64,000 nucleotides of DNA from Branchiostoma floridae (lineage: Eukaryota; Chordata; Leptocardii; Amphioxiformes; Branchiostomatidae): positions 18,116,957-18,180,956 of the forward strand of contig NC_049992.1 in the NCBI RefSeq assembly GCF_000003815.2. The letters run 5' to 3'. Below, one piece after another: positions 21,468-35,018 of this stretch (the stretch's first letter is position 1; every line of letters starts with the position of its first letter). The translations under genes were made by a program, and so were the position numbers. Under the pieces are notes generated by a model. The model was not told the origin of the DNA and searched no databases. It saw only the letters and a list, made by a program, of their open reading frames with translations.

Positions 21468-22466
21468 TTAAGAACTGTGCCCAGTGTGAGTTTGCATGTG
21501 TTTCTTCAGATAACTCCCCGTGGTGAACTGCTTGCTGCACTCCTCACACCTGTAGGGTTTCTCCCCTGTGTGAGTCCTCATGTGTGTCTTCAGACTATTA
21601 AGCAGACTGAACTGCTTGCTGCACTCCTCACACCTGTAGGGTTTCTCCCCTGTGTGAGTCCTCATGTGTGTCTTCAGGCTATTAAGCAGACTGAACTGCA
21701 TGCTGCACTCCTCACACCTGTAGGGTTTCTCACCGGTGTGAGTCCTTGTGTGTTTCTTCAGATCACCCAGCTGACTGAACTGTTTGCTACACTCCTCACA
21801 TTTGTAGGGTCTCTCACCTGTGTGAGTCCGCATGTGAGTCTTCAAATGACCCAGCTCACTGAAATACTTGCTGCACTGCTCACACCTGTAGGGTTTCTCA
21901 CCTGTGTGAGTCAGCGTGTGAGTCTTCAAATGACTCAGCCTACTGAACTGCTTGCTGCAGTCCTCACACCTGTAGGGTTTTTCACCAGTGTGAGTCAGCA
22001 TGTGTTTGTTCAGATTACCCAACTCACTGAACTGCTTGCTGCACTCCTCACACCTGTAGGATTTCTCACCAGTGTGAGTCCGCATGTGATTCTTCAGATT
22101 ACTTAGCTGACTGAACTGCTTGCTGCACACCTCACACCTGTAGGGTTTCTCACCTGTGTGAGTCCGCATGTGTCCCTTAAGATGACTCAGCTGACTGAAC
22201 TGCTTGCTGCACTCCTCACACCTGTAGGGTTTCTCCCCTGTGTGAGTCCTCATGTGTGTCTTCAGACTATCAAGCAGCCTGAACTGCTTGCTGCACTCCT
22301 CACACCTGTAGGGTTTCTCACCTGTGTGAGTCCGCATGTGAGTTTTCAGACGACTCGGATGATGGAACTCCTTGCTGCACTCCTCACACCTGTATCGTTT
22401 TGTAGTCACAATGCTGCCAACAGACCCCCCTTCCACCACATCAGATCTAGTTCCACTTGTTGCCAT
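21468..22466 (-). CDS. C2H2 zinc-finger protein with 11 fingers (copy B)
   Basis: 332 residues, the same length as copy A. It has the same start context (acceptor CTTTACAG, then ATGGCAAC) and the same HTGHSS ending. Fingers 3-10 match fingers 2-9 of copy A in order. Copy B has an extra N-terminal finger (HHPSRLK) and one fewer SLLNSLK finger near the C-terminus. All zinc ligands are intact. Some fingers differ in helix positions, so the two proteins may read overlapping but different DNA sites. Like copy A, it shows no partner domain and is probably a nuclear DNA-binding regulator. Confidence 0.85.
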   Translation of the reverse strand: MATSGTRSDVVEGGSVGSIVTTKRYRCEECSKEFHHPSRLKTHMRTHTGEKPYRCEECSKQFRLLDSLKTHMRTHTGEKPYRCEECSKQFSQLSHLKGHMRTHTGEKPYRCEVCSKQFSQLSNLKNHMRTHTGEKSYRCEECSKQFSELGNLNKHMLTHTGEKPYRCEDCSKQFSRLSHLKTHTLTHTGEKPYRCEQCSKYFSELGHLKTHMRTHTGERPYKCEECSKQFSQLGDLKKHTRTHTGEKPYRCEECSMQFSLLNSLKTHMRTHTGEKPYRCEECSKQFSLLNSLKTHMRTHTGEKPYRCEECSKQFTTGSYLKKHMQTHTGHSS

Positions 22467-22877
22467 GATGCTCACACTTCTGTAAAGATCAGATGAAACA
22501 ATTTGTTATAGATCAAATAAAATATGAAAGCAGTCATTGTCTTGACCATTGTTTCGATTTGCATGAAAACATCCAGACTGGTTTTGTTTACATTTTGTGG
22601 GCCTTACCCTTCAATGCCCTTTGACATATTACCTAGAATTCATGTCACCGCATATGCTTTCAGATCTCTATGAAATGGCTTATACACAGCCTCCTACTCC
22701 CAGATCAATAAAGGGAGCGATCTTAGGTGATCTGTCAGAGGGCCTGGGTAGCTGGCTTCACCTGACTAACAATCATTGGCTGCGATGTGAATAATTTCTC
22801 AGTGTCTTCTTTTGGGCGATGGAATCCCATCCATTTCTTCCAACTACAACAAGTTCGAAACCATCAACAAATTGGAT

Positions 22878-22977
22878 NNNNNNNNNNNNNNNNNNNNNNN
22901 NNNNNNNNNNNNNNNNNNNNNNNNNNNNNNNNNNNNNNNNNNNNNNNNNNNNNNNNNNNNNNNNNNNNNNNNNNNNN
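22878..22977. other. Assembly gap (100 N)
   Basis: Exactly 100 N, the usual placeholder for a scaffold join of unknown length. Confidence 1.
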
Positions 22978-23533
22978 TACAAGGGAGAACATTCCACCGG
23001 AGGTTGGACTATACATTACCCACCGTGGATCTGGTTAGAGATTAGACAGAGACCACCTTGAATATACCCTGGGTTGTAATTTGGACACTCTAGGCAGGGC
23101 CAGGAGACAAACAAGTCAGTAGGAGTCCCCTATCTGTCTTCACAAGCCAGTAGGTTGGAAGAATGGCAGAGGTCCAGGCTTATAACTCACTGAAGTGAAC
23201 AGCAATCACAGAGATAAAGGACCCTGGCATGGCCTGATATTGATCAACAGGAGCTGAGGCAGGTCTTCATTACTCACTGGGTCTGGTAGCTATGGCCCAC
23301 CCAGGAAAAAAACAGACTAGATTTCTCCAAGCAGATGTTGAGGTTAGAAAATTGTAATATCTGTTTCCCTGTCCCTGCCTGTTATGGCTAACGAAAATTT
23401 ACCTGCTACGTACAAAAATATCTCTTAATCTTTATCTATCCATGGAGCTAATATAATATTTCAAACTACAGTATGGAAGCTATCAATGCAATTGTTTCTT
23501 GTTGAATATAACATGCATAATACAGGTAATAAT

Positions 23534-23748
23534 AAAAGATTGTATGAGGCAAGTATCAGGATAAAACACGATCTGAAATTACATGTTTATTTCATGTATT
23601 AGACTATTAATAAATTCCATCCTTTAAAATAGTCTGATCCTTAAAGGATGGAATTTATTAATAGTCTGAAACTCTAATACATGAAATAAACATGTAATTT
23701 CAGATCATGCTATACCTTTTTCTCCTGATACTTGCCGCATGATCTTTA
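23534..23748. repeat. Large palindrome (foldback element)
   Basis: Two arms of about 95 bp pair around the 13-base spacer at 23628-23640. The inner arms (CTGAAATTACATG...CATCCTTTAA and complement) are close to perfect; the outer arms (GGCAAGTATCAGG and CCTGATACTTGCC) are looser. Probably a foldback MITE. Confidence 0.85.
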
Positions 23749-24266
23749 ATATTAATCACACACACACTGTATGGCTAGCAATTCTCTAGAGGATAGGTTG
23801 CAGGGTGAAAGCTTAAACTTCAAGGGCGAGAGTCAGGGTGGGGGGATTGTTCAATAACGATGAAATTGATGAGCAATTTTTGGTACCACCTTGATCGGTA
23901 TTTTTAATCGGCAATGGCAATCAGTAAGGGGAAGTGTAAGGGAAAGAAATGACTTTTTTTTCCACTTGAAACAAAAAGCTACAAACAATTATTATTTGCA
24001 ATTAAAGGTGCGCTCATGCCCCTGTTCCCAGTGAGTTCATTAAACTGTCTAATGTTGCCACAGTAAGACATATGGGTGTTTGGACAGCCCATAGAACACA
24101 TGAAATACAGACTGCTTGAGAACTGTGAGTAGTTAGACGCCAGGTGCTATCTCAGAGCAAACTTTATGACAGAAAACGTGGCACCAGTCTTTCAGTCTCC
24201 TTGATAAATCATCCTACACAATGAGGTCAACCAATAGAAAGTCTTTTTGGCAAGTCCCTACTACTA

Positions 24267-25350
24267 ACGGGAGGTGCCCCAACACGGTACGCTTTTTCTT
24301 GCGCTCAAACTCATGGCGCTCCATCGCTAGTTGCCTGAGAGTGGTCAAATTTTGATGACTGAACTTTTTACTCATAGATTTGAACAACATACTTGAATAA
24401 GAAATGCATTCATGTGGTTCATGAACCTTTCGCGCTGCGTGTTACAAGCGGCAAACACTGAGAGACAATTTCGTGTATGTAACCTTCCAATTTTGTGCTA
24501 CGCTGGACAGTGTGCCTAACTCGGTACGCTTTTTTTATATTATGCTCACTTCAGAAGTAAGTGGTAAATCTAAGTACACAGAAAAAAAAATAATAGTATG
24601 ATATTTTAGCTTTCTTTTGACAGTAAAATCGTGACTGTATGTACTTCTTGTCTCACATGAGGAAGGCTGTACCTAGAACAATCAAGCTGATGTTTTACGG
24701 GCAATGGGCTGAATGCACTGATTGTGAATGCCCGACTAAAAAAACTATTACGAAAAAACGACACCGCCAACATCAACAAAACTCTGTCTGATTATATGAA
24801 AATATCATCTACATCTCTCTGTCAAGTCTTATTTTCATAGACAGCACGAATCATTTGTTACAGTCAAATAAATCTTTGGAGCGTTCTCTAGTCTGCCACC
24901 TTCACGGCCACACTCCCTTGGGAGTACAATGGTGGCAATGTTTATGTCGCTTCCTTTTGGTTGCTTTTCTACTCAACAAACATTTGAAGACCCATATTCA
25001 TAGTGTTTTATGGAGCTTTATTTATGTGTATCATGGCAGTTGTGTGACTGCTTGGATGAGTTCCTATAGTTAGCGACACGAGCCGCCAATACACAGAGGC
25101 CAGTGACCGCAGTGATTCAGCACTGTCAACATTACTGTTAGAATTCTGCTCTTAAAAAAACATGAAGTAAATATGTTAAAGTATACTTGGAATGCAAATT
25201 AAAGTTGTGTGCATGGACTTGGTTTATTTACCTTTGTAATCAGCATAGTCAGTGGCAACAAACACGGTGTACTTATGGATAATAAGATCAGCAAAAAATC
25301 CGTACCGTCTTACGACGGGGACCGTCTTAGGGCGGCCCCCGTTAGTACTT
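24267..25350. mobile_element. Non-autonomous DNA transposon, about 1.1 kb
   Basis: The ends are inverted: ACTACTAACGGGAGGTGCC on the left and GGCGGCCCCCGTTAGTAC on the right. Sub-terminal CGGTACGCTTTTT occurs twice on the left. The interior from about 24600 to 25330 is repeated at 40920-41660. No transposase frame is seen and the superfamily is unknown. Confidence 0.6.
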
Positions 25351-26036
25351 TCACCGCCTTTTGATTCTAACACTGAAAGCTATATTTTTTTACAAGGAAT
25401 TTACTTTTGATTCTAACATTCATGATATCTACATTTGTACACATTTTGAACAACGCGCCATAGAATCATTTCCGGTCACAGATCTGGCGGCGGACCTAAA
25501 AAAATCAGTCTTTTTGAAAGGCCGTACAAACTTTATTTCTCAATATGGCAGTTTGAAACTACAAATGTATTTCAAGGCGTTATAATTTAAGTACAGTTTC
25601 TGTGTTAACGTGTGCTTTTATACAGTTTTTCGCCTTTCACCTACGCTTCAAGCCTGTTGTAATACCTGAATTGAGACTTATTTATCACCTTCCTGTCTTA
25701 CCTGTCCACAGGTGTGTAGACAGCACCTACTTTACCTGTTGATGTCTATTGTCCAAGTTTAGACGTTCTGTTTGGCCTGCCTGGACCTGTCTGTTATTGC
25801 GGCTGTCAATTACAGGTCAGGAGGTCAGACGGATTTGTATGATGAGTCAGTAAAGAATGTGCTTCAATGTGTTTGTATGATCAAAACTTCTGTGTTAACC
25901 CCTTACTACACTTCTGACAGAGTATTGAAAAACGGTCGATTTGGCACAAATCTTATTGTAGCGCGATTGGCATTTATGTACAATATCATCACTAATGTTT
26001 ATATCAACAGTTATGTATATGAATGTAATTTCAATA

Positions 26037-26210
26037 CAGTGGAGGCCAGTTAATTGCACGTCGGATAAACGCACACTTCGGTCAATTGCACGGAATCCCC
26101 AAATCCCGTGGCGGTGCGGTCCAACTGGGTAACTTCGCATTATCGCACACGCCGGATAATTGCACGGGATTCGCTGGCAACTTGGGTGTGCAATTAAGCG
26201 GCTTCCACTG
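26037..26210. mobile_element. pogo/Tigger-like MITE
   Basis: Ends are CAGTGGAGGCCAGTTAATTG and CAATTAAGCGGCTTCCACTG, with TA on both sides. The GGATAA and TAATTGCACG wording is typical of Tigger-type ends. A decayed relative is at 35019. Confidence 0.85.
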
Positions 26211-29200
26211 TATAACACTTTTTGCTAAACTTATAGCACAGTCCACTTGATTGGCAGGCTAAAAACATGAGAATTTATCAAAGCATCTGACATAGTACAT
26301 TTGATCTGTTTTACACAAAAATTGTCAAATGATATCCTTTCTCAGTGTTGGGATTGAAAGACTGTAGTACCTGATTGACTACACTGGATAATATGAGAAT
26401 AATTGGCGAGGAGAGTTTTGCTACCAGGGTTTATATTGTCGCAGTATCATTCTGGAGAGGGAACATTAACCTAAAGCATGGATTGACTCTCCTGGCCAAT
26501 TTGTTGACTTTTCCAAAAAAAATTGGACAATCTGTACCTCGTAGGACGTCCTAGTAAGACTAGAAAGATTGCACCAGAACAACAGTTCACATCTAGAATT
26601 TGAATTATTTCATTTACGGATGCTACAACACACCAGAGTGTAACTGTAGACATTTGACATTAAGCATTCGACCAGAAGTAAAATAGGAAGGGAACTTTGA
26701 TCATTGTTTTGGCATAACAAGGACCTTTGAAAAATACTTCCTTTCTCTTTTCTCAATCACTCAGCAACGTTTAATTTTCTTGAACTGAACCGCGGGGGAG
26801 TGTCCAAATGCAAATCACAGAAACGTATAGTAAGGGGAAAAAAGAAGATATGTCATTTTCCCATAACATTCCTACATCTGTAGGAATGCATGTAGGAGTC
26901 ACCGGAAACTGTCAGTGCACCATGTCAAGAAATTTCAAAATAACTGTCATGTTCTCACACTTCTTATAGGGACATACATGTACAGAGATTGTGTGATGTT
27001 AGGATTTTTGTTAAAAGGTTGTAAAACCTAATGTTGCAAGTGGTGGTCTAGTCCTGACACTCAATTTTTTAAATCACAAGGTGCAGAAGTCAATAATTGT
27101 GCTGCCACTGGTCAACTTAATGTCATCTGATATGTGTTATGGGTAATCGGCTAAGTTATTGGTTACTTTCATTGAGAGAAATCCAAACATTTGAAATAGC
27201 GGAACATTCATTTTTCTTGGGAAGGGGAGGAAGTTAATGAAGGAATTTCTTCCATATTGCTCAAATAGCTACTCAAACTCTGGAAAAGGGATTGCCATCT
27301 TAAATGTTTCATGAGAATTCTAATTTGTTTTTTCATAGTTGATATTGTTCCAAAGGGAAAAAAATGGAGGCATTCAGTGAAAGTCCTGTAGATATTTTCC
27401 TAAAATAGTAAAGACATGAATTTTAATTTTGTTTATGGTCCAACCTGTTGCCTTGCGTTCTGACTGCACTATCTTACATCTTGCATCTACCTGACAATTA
27501 TCTGTAATACCATCGTTAGCTTCCTGTCTTTGGTGATACCACTGTTGTCTTTGTCATGCCCCGGCCTTTACAAATAACCAGAACCCATAGTTATCTGTTT
27601 TATCAAACAGCCCGGTCGCCCTAACAAAAGATGCAGGCTAATAACAAAGATCATTTACGTATGATTACCACAGGCCTGGGATTTATTTTGAAGGATAAGA
27701 ACAACAGCAAAATGTTAAAGGTTATGACATTTTACACAAACTTGGGACAACCCCCCCCCCCAAAAAAAATTGATACTTTGTGCAATACTTGAAACAGACA
27801 ATTTTGAGAGATACAATAACAATTCCCAATGACTCTTTGCTGCATACACATAGATGATGATACCTAAATTAGTGGTATATAAATTATGCTAATTGATGTA
27901 ATAAATTTCCGGGGTACAAATAAATTCAAGTTACAAGCTATGTCACGGCATGTGGACGATATATGCTTGCAACATTGTCTGAGAAATTTATTAGCAGTAT
28001 TTACAATTGATTTATTCAATCACAATTGATTCCCAACTTTCACTGGAGAGAGAGACATGGTCTTAAATTGTCTACTGTATACTAACAGTATTTTACCTCC
28101 CTTGTCTCTCCAACTACAGTACCACACATACACAGACACAGACGGCGTTTCGAAGAACGATTTCCGAGGAATTCAGATCGCCTATCTCCTTGCAGGGGGT
28201 GAAATTGGAGGCAGTGTTATTTACAAAACAATGGAGTTTAGCCCAACTGTTTCAGGAATGTTGTTGTAACTCAAGTGGAGATGATTCGGAGACAAATGCC
28301 TGCTACTGTTCACATCTGTCACAGATATTTTACTGCATATTTGGAAACAATCACAATGACATGCTGCCTTTTTTATCATTTACCAAAATATCACAAAAGA
28401 ATTTAAAAAAAATGCTCTTTGTAACTGTAGACAAGTCTCACTCTCATGGTTTAAAAACCTTGCATACACTATTCACCTAGATCTAGGTGTACAAGAAATT
28501 TTTGCATGACATTTTGAGGTCAAAACTTACGGTGCTCTGACATTTGAAAATCTAAATGTTAGGGTGGGTCTTATTTCTTGTGTGAACTGCCATAGGATTT
28601 TCTGGGACTGCTCTTAAGTTCAGAGCTATTTCTTAAAGGTGAACATGGATAAATCTTGGGTACAAAACGCAGGGCAATGATTTTATCGCTTGCTTTGTTC
28701 TTTGCTGGAGGTAGATTCTTGTGTCTATGGAAAACAACAACAACATGACATTTAAGTGCTTTGATGGTTCCCAAACATCCAGGTATGTTTACTACCTACA
28801 GTCCCAATTTTTGTAGGCTGACCCCAAACTGTTCAACACTTTTGTGAGTAGTAGCACCAAACATTTATGCCTAAACCCCACTGCATACTATATTGTTTAT
28901 TTTCCTTTTGAAAAACGTGACCCCCTTCCTGGTTTGCAGTCCCCATAAAAGAAGCACGTCCGCTCACATGTGTGCAACAGGTGGGTGAACTGGATTTCAA
29001 ACCACTAAAATTTTCCTTTCACATCGTTTTACATGCCATCAATCAAACAGAAAAAGAGGGCAAGAAAAAGGAGATTAAAAATCCATCTATACATCTTCTT
29101 TTCTAACCTTTTCAAGAAGTAGAGACACAGTTTGCAAGTACTCTTTCTTATACTAGATTCAGATTCAAATGCATTAATTCATGTTCAACTTGGTAAATGT

Positions 29201-31242
29201 TGCAATACAGTACTTCAATTGCATACAGAATTTTGCAGAACTGAAGTCTTTAAGTTTAATTTGACATGTCACATAAAACAAGGCTCAATGAAAGAAAGAA
29301 GACAATGGTGGCTTTGCAGAGGAGCTAACATATGCTACCAGAGAAAAACCATAAAATCAAACAAGGCTTTCCTACTGTGTAGGGCTGGTAGTAATAGGAG
29401 TCCAAATGGATACCCATAATTTCACGGCCAGAGACAGCGACACATTTTCTCAGCAAGCAGTCTTCTCCCCCAGGACTGTATACATTCAGGGGTCAAGGCA
29501 GGACTCTTCCATAAATTCACCTATAATGTATGCCAGAACACTCCTCTGTTGGAGTCTATTTTGGCGCCCAGTCTTTGTACTCATAATTTTAGACTTTTCG
29601 AGTGTCGTGCATTCACATCTGTCTCTCAAGTTAGCAAATTCATTAAACTTGGAGCCATTTCTCACAAGTATCTTGTCTTCAAACATACTAGTTCAGAAAT
29701 ATGAATCTGCAAAACTGCAAATTGCATTTGTGTGGCTATCATAATCAATAAATCTATCAGACCATGGATTAGATGTATATATAGTTGAAAATAGATAGCA
29801 TTTTGATTCTGTTTTCTTGGCATATTCTTAGATAGACGTCTGACCTATAAGGGGATAACCTTTGTAGCCATATCCTACAGATATCTTGTCCACAAATGTT
29901 GGACTGTGAAACAGTTATATCACAGCTAGGCTGTTATTGTGTTTCAAACAGAAGCTGTTGAAAATGAAGTGGCAATTAGTTTCTGTTTTCTTGGCTTATC
30001 CTAAGATTCCTAAGGTAGATAATCTGTATCAAGAAGATGCCCTGGAGGACTTAATAAAAGGGTAGACAGGAATGTCAGTAATCTTATCTTAAACTGCTTT
30101 AGGGCAAGTCAGGCAGACAAACGTATCAACCTAATTAATACTAATTATTCCCCAAAGATCAAAGTGTAACGAACACAACAGGCCAAAAAGGGAACTGTCC
30201 CGCCTTTGCTTTTGTCATGTAAATTTCACAAATTTTCTTGATAAGACAACAGCAACTCAACTTGGTATATGCACCCTTGGTATATGTTAGCTATATAAAA
30301 AAGGAAAACTTGGCAATCCATATTGTCGTGCTTCATTAAGTAAATGGAAGAATGAATTTTTGATCAGCCATTCAATTTAAAATGCAATTATATGGATTAC
30401 TATATGCTTTCTAATGGAAATTATGGTCCGTCATAAAAACCATTATTTTAAGTGATTTTATATAGCTGTCATGGCAAAACACCTGCGTTCTGTAGTGATG
30501 AGCAAAAAAAATCATTCGTCATATCTTTTAGTCATGACATGTTTGATTAATGTAAATCTTGGTTCTACTCTTATTACAAGATCACATGTAAATGTGGACA
30601 CCGCTGCGAAGATAGGATAACTTTTCCCTTATCTTTAGAACGTTGTAATTGGCCCTGGCAAAGGTGGAAAATTTGACTTGAGTTTGGATCCAGATATTTC
30701 CAAAAATTAATCAAGGATTTCCTAAAAAAATGTAATTAATTTTCATTTCTGGCTTTTGCATTATTCTGATAACAAAAATCAACATAAAACCAATAGAAAA
30801 ACGTCTCAACTTTTTGTACTGGTATAGAAAATACACTGTTTTCTATAAATTGAAAATATGAAATAGGAGTTTAGAAAATGATGGATCCCATTGTCATATC
30901 TAACTGTGTATGGCCACCATACAACGTCTAAACTTTGCTTGAACCCAATCTGTTGGTTGCAAACAGGGAATTTGTCAGTCGATTGAGATGATAGCATACA
31001 ACTGACCTGCCTCACTGCGTCCCATTATCGTTGTATCAGTTCTCTCGTGTTTCAAATATTTCCGACCGGCTCAAAATATCATAATGGGAATCGGGGCGAT
31101 CCTCAGGGCGGGGAAGCGAATGCCAACCCTTAACGAGACATTTCCAGCTGATTCGCCCCACGCTCCCGTGAGAATTCAAACATATGTGTCAGAACGTCTG
31201 GCCAAGGAGGCAGCCAAGCGAGCCAATTTTGTAGATTCTGAC

Positions 31243-31414
31243 TAATCTTCAAGCAGATCCTAATGTAGCATAAGCTAGTATCAAAAGCTGCCAGAGGAGT
31301 GAAGCCGGCCTGGGAGTGTGTGTGGCTCCCAGTGGCTGATGACTCCCTTTGGCCAGCTATGCTCCTTAGCCAGCTTTGACACTATCTTATGCCACTGTTA
31401 AATCTGCCTGATTA
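31243..31414. mobile_element. MULE-like MITE with 9-bp duplication
   Basis: Starts TAATCTTCAAGCAGATCC and ends AAATCTGCCTGATTA, flanked by GATTCTGAC on both sides (31234-31242 and 31415-31423). The body shares CTTAGCCAGCTTTGA with the other members. Confidence 0.88.
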
Positions 31415-34400
31415 GATTCTGACCTCAACACTGCAAAACCTACTATTGAAATTGCTTGGTTGAATGCATGTCCTTGGGCAATATCAATATGTCATCTCAT
31501 GGAGCTAATACTTATACAATTTTGAAAATGCTAGGTCTTATCTGTTGCTCATTCACATTTACGGGATACAATTCTGCAGTTGATCAAAACAATGTGGCAA
31601 CCCCGAAACAGAAGGCCTATCATACTGTATGTATGTTGCTTTTATTCAACATTCACGTTTTTCCAAAGTTGTCGCTCGTCGAACTTAATAAAATCTTCTG
31701 TGTTGTGCGTCTGCTTGGTTAACTGTTTTGTCCTGTCACCGGGAGTGGTCAAGAACTGTTTGGAGTGGTACACTGACCAATACATGATAAACCTTGCAAT
31801 ATATTTAACCAGTTAAGAATCTTTGCATTTTAGTATAATGATAGATGAAGTATTCTAACTAAAAAAAAGATTTTGAATTGATCATGAGAACCAAGACAAC
31901 TGAATAACCCCGCCTGTTCTACTGAAAGCATGTACACAGTGCCGGTATCAGTCGAACACGTGCACCACTTAATACGGAGATCCTTTCTAAAACACAAGAC
32001 CGCGCAAACAAAGACACGTCTGCTACGCCATGCACCACGTCTTAGAGTTACAACTTGACCTCGCCTTCTTCAAAGACTCCTTCACCGGTCCTTTCCGGGG
32101 CTGACTGTCTTCTCTTTCTTCCCTTGCTACGCGCTATCGAACTTTCGGAGTCATCCTCACACGCCACTTTTCCCTATGTTTACTCGAGCGTCTGCTACCC
32201 TTGTACCTCCTCTAAAATTTCCCTCCTAATTTTCCGACTGTCATAACACAAATCCCTCTGCCTTTTTGTTCCATTCATGACAGCTCTATGCTTGAGTGGG
32301 CGGCTGCCAAAGTCCAAAAGCAGGCCAGGAGAAAGTTCAAAGGGCATTTTTTCATGCTGTTTGTTACGCAACAAGTAAGAGAAACTGTACTAATAGTCTT
32401 GAAACATCGTCACGCCTTGTTAACGCTCTATTCTGGGGTGTAAGTAACCCCCTCTTCCGCAGTTCTTCGGGAAATGCAAATACAAAAGCCTGCGTGGCAG
32501 GTAACCCTTTTTCAATATTGTAAACTTTGTGATCTTCGGAGCGTGACAGGCTGTGTACTTACGTAGAATCACCAAAAACAGGATTATCTGGCACTTGATC
32601 CAAAGAAAGTTTCTCCAAAATAACAAAACTACAACCAGTAAATCACATACACTGACTGTACAATGGGAAAGGCTAGATTTTATCTTATTGATAACCTATA
32701 CCACAAGAGAGGGGAAAGTGGAAGCACCATTTCCTTTCTTTTCCTCCTTGCTTATTTTAGCAGTGAAGGGGGGGATAAAAAAGGTTCAATCATGTGTGGA
32801 GACGGAGACTGAATTAGGGCACTACAAAAGGAGCGATTTGCCCAGAGATAAACCCAATTGGTAGAACACACAGCAGAAGATTACAGGCTTTGCCTGACAC
32901 TAATAACAGTGTTCTCTTTACCCCACATATTCCCTGAAAAACAAGAACATTGTCTTCGCTATCCACACGCAACAACAAGTAAGAAACCTCTAGCTTACAA
33001 ATCTCGAATCCTGTATGGCAAATCGTTTCCGAAAGTGACAAAAAGTAAAATTTTTGACGGATTATCTAGCTTTGCGATTTGCAAGTGGCTTCCATCCACC
33101 CGCATGGATACATTGCTGGCATTTTCTCTGGCATGTATTTGTCCGATTGACAATGGGTAAAAAACAACAGGAATGGCACACAACAAATACTACACTAGTG
33201 ACACAAAGTAAGCAGTCTCACCTTTAGGTGCAGGTGGTTCTCTTGTTGTGAAGGGTTCACCTGAAGAGGCAACAAACAGAGAACATTTGGTTAGAACATT
33301 TTTTCCTTTTCTTGTCACAAATCCGACAGCAGAGAGGGAAAAAAGGCGGAGAGGTCAGCGATTGTGGCTCGGAAGCGAGTTGTTTTCCGTAGATTCCAAT
33401 CAGGATAGAGGCAATATTTACATTTTAACAGCAATGCAATTGCAAGCGCCATCCAAAAGGCAGTGAAGACAGCCCAAGCAGCATGGCAGACTCTGAGGGG
33501 TCGCACCGTCCGTTTCAGCCCGTCCTTCAAGTTTCTTAATCTTAGAAACATTTTGTCCGAAATCCTAGTCCCCTGCGCGGTAATCCAAGTGTGTGTCGCA
33601 AGTATATTCCTGGGTCGTCCCTTTTCCCTTTTAGCTGCCTGCCATACACAGAGAAGGTATACTGTGTCGCAACCCCAAGGCACACCAAGCCCCAATAAAC
33701 ATTACACACTCCAGTAAATACGGGAGATGCCACCCCACAAACATATGCAGGGGTGAGCACAAAAAAAGGGGGCTGGGCAAATACTGCATACCACCTCCCC
33801 AAGGGTTACATTCTATGGCTTCATGCTCCTTTCTTTCCTCATTAATATGTAAATATGCTAATCAGTATTCAAAGTAGGTTTCATCAATCATTTTGTCACT
33901 AATTGTCATTCATGGTGGTCTTGATTGGGCTCATTTTCCAGCCCTTCTAGTGGGGCCCGGTAATTATTCTGACTGGCTTGGTAATCGTTTTGTGCTCTGC
34001 TAAACTCAGAAAGCTCGGCTTGTGCAGTGGACAAGCCGTTTGATTGTGTATCTGTAATATGAAGAGGCGCGTAATGATGGGTACAGCTTCATTAGCCAGG
34101 GCTTGAGCCCAGTGGCGAACACCTGAGCTAGTGATCATCATTATCTGTGAAATAATAATACCTGCCACACGATTGTCAGTAGTCGCTGTCAACAAAATGG
34201 TCAGACTCAAGTATTTTGTTTCGAAGGGAAAAAAAGGATGTGATTTTATTGAATATAAGTTCATCTGCTTTGTCTATCTACATTTGTACATGTGGGTTAA
34301 AATGGTAGTAGAAGTACTGTAGTGGTACAGAGTTAAGTTAAGCATTCATTGTACATACGAAACATTACATAAACAGTAACAGAGACTGAGAGAGGAAGCA

Positions 34401-34861
34401 TTGATGCATAGTTTTTTTCTTGGACCTCCAATTTTTTATAAATTAGATGTGGTCCAGTAGTTTGGCACGGCCCAAGATACTGTATATCTAATAATCCGAA
34501 AGCTTGTGACAAAGTACAAGTCAATCACATTTACCCCCCCCCCCCACCTGCAATATCTCGTGTTTATGTTTGCTGGATCATTCGTTCCCAAATAAATAGC
34601 CTGTCTACACAGATGGCTATAGTATAGATGACAATCCCTTGTATGGCCTTATACACTGTGCGCCCTATCTCGTCCTGGCAATGCTCTTAATCTGCACAGT
34701 CCATTCTTAGCCCACAAGTTAAGACTTCGCAATCGACATAAGCCCCCAATTGGTATGCAAGCGGTGTCCTGTGGTCAGGGAATGCTTACACATCCTTGCA
34801 CACACATCGTAGAGCCCCTGACTCCAGCTATCTGCTGATAATCTTTAAACAGTGTCCTGAT

Positions 34862-34961
34862 NNNNNNNNNNNNNNNNNNNNNNNNNNNNNNNNNNNNNNN
34901 NNNNNNNNNNNNNNNNNNNNNNNNNNNNNNNNNNNNNNNNNNNNNNNNNNNNNNNNNNNNN
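34862..34961. other. Assembly gap (100 N)
   Basis: Exactly 100 N. The 5' exons of the coiled-coil/TAZ gene could lie here or further upstream. Confidence 1.
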
Positions 34962-35018
34962 AGCAAGAGATTGTGTAAGCGTAAGCTTGGTCTTAAAATT
35001 TAAACTTTGATACTAGTA

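Larger units (their letters stand above)
18791..22505. repeat. Segmental duplication, copy B
   Basis: Direct-orientation partner of 13693-17265. It carries two MITEs absent from copy A (19731-20075 and 20562-20901), so both inserted after the duplication. It lacks the MITE at 15179. Confidence 0.9.
22506..24266. other. Repeat-rich intergenic sequence with a gap
   Basis: Contains the gap at 22878-22977, MITE end fragments near 23025-23045 and 23325-23345, and the large palindrome at 23534-23748. I see no gene. Confidence 0.5.
25351..34861. other. Long intergenic stretch without a supported gene
   Basis: Two MITEs (26037-26210, 31243-31414) are the only structured features I can support. A possible small exon at about 28120-28198 follows a good acceptor (CCAACTACAG), but its reading frame is not fixed and no product is recognisable. 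The segment 31.9-33.8 kb has many short overlapping frames on both strands, one with a hydrophobic run (minus, 33315-33695), without splice or family support. Confidence 0.4.

Noticed and set aside
28115-28200. Possible small exon after a good acceptor
   Set aside because: Could be an upstream exon of the TAZ gene, but frame, donor and an 8-kb intron are all unproven.
33315-33695. Minus-strand 126-codon frame with a hydrophobic segment
   Set aside because: Overlaps frames on the other strand, no splice signals or family match.
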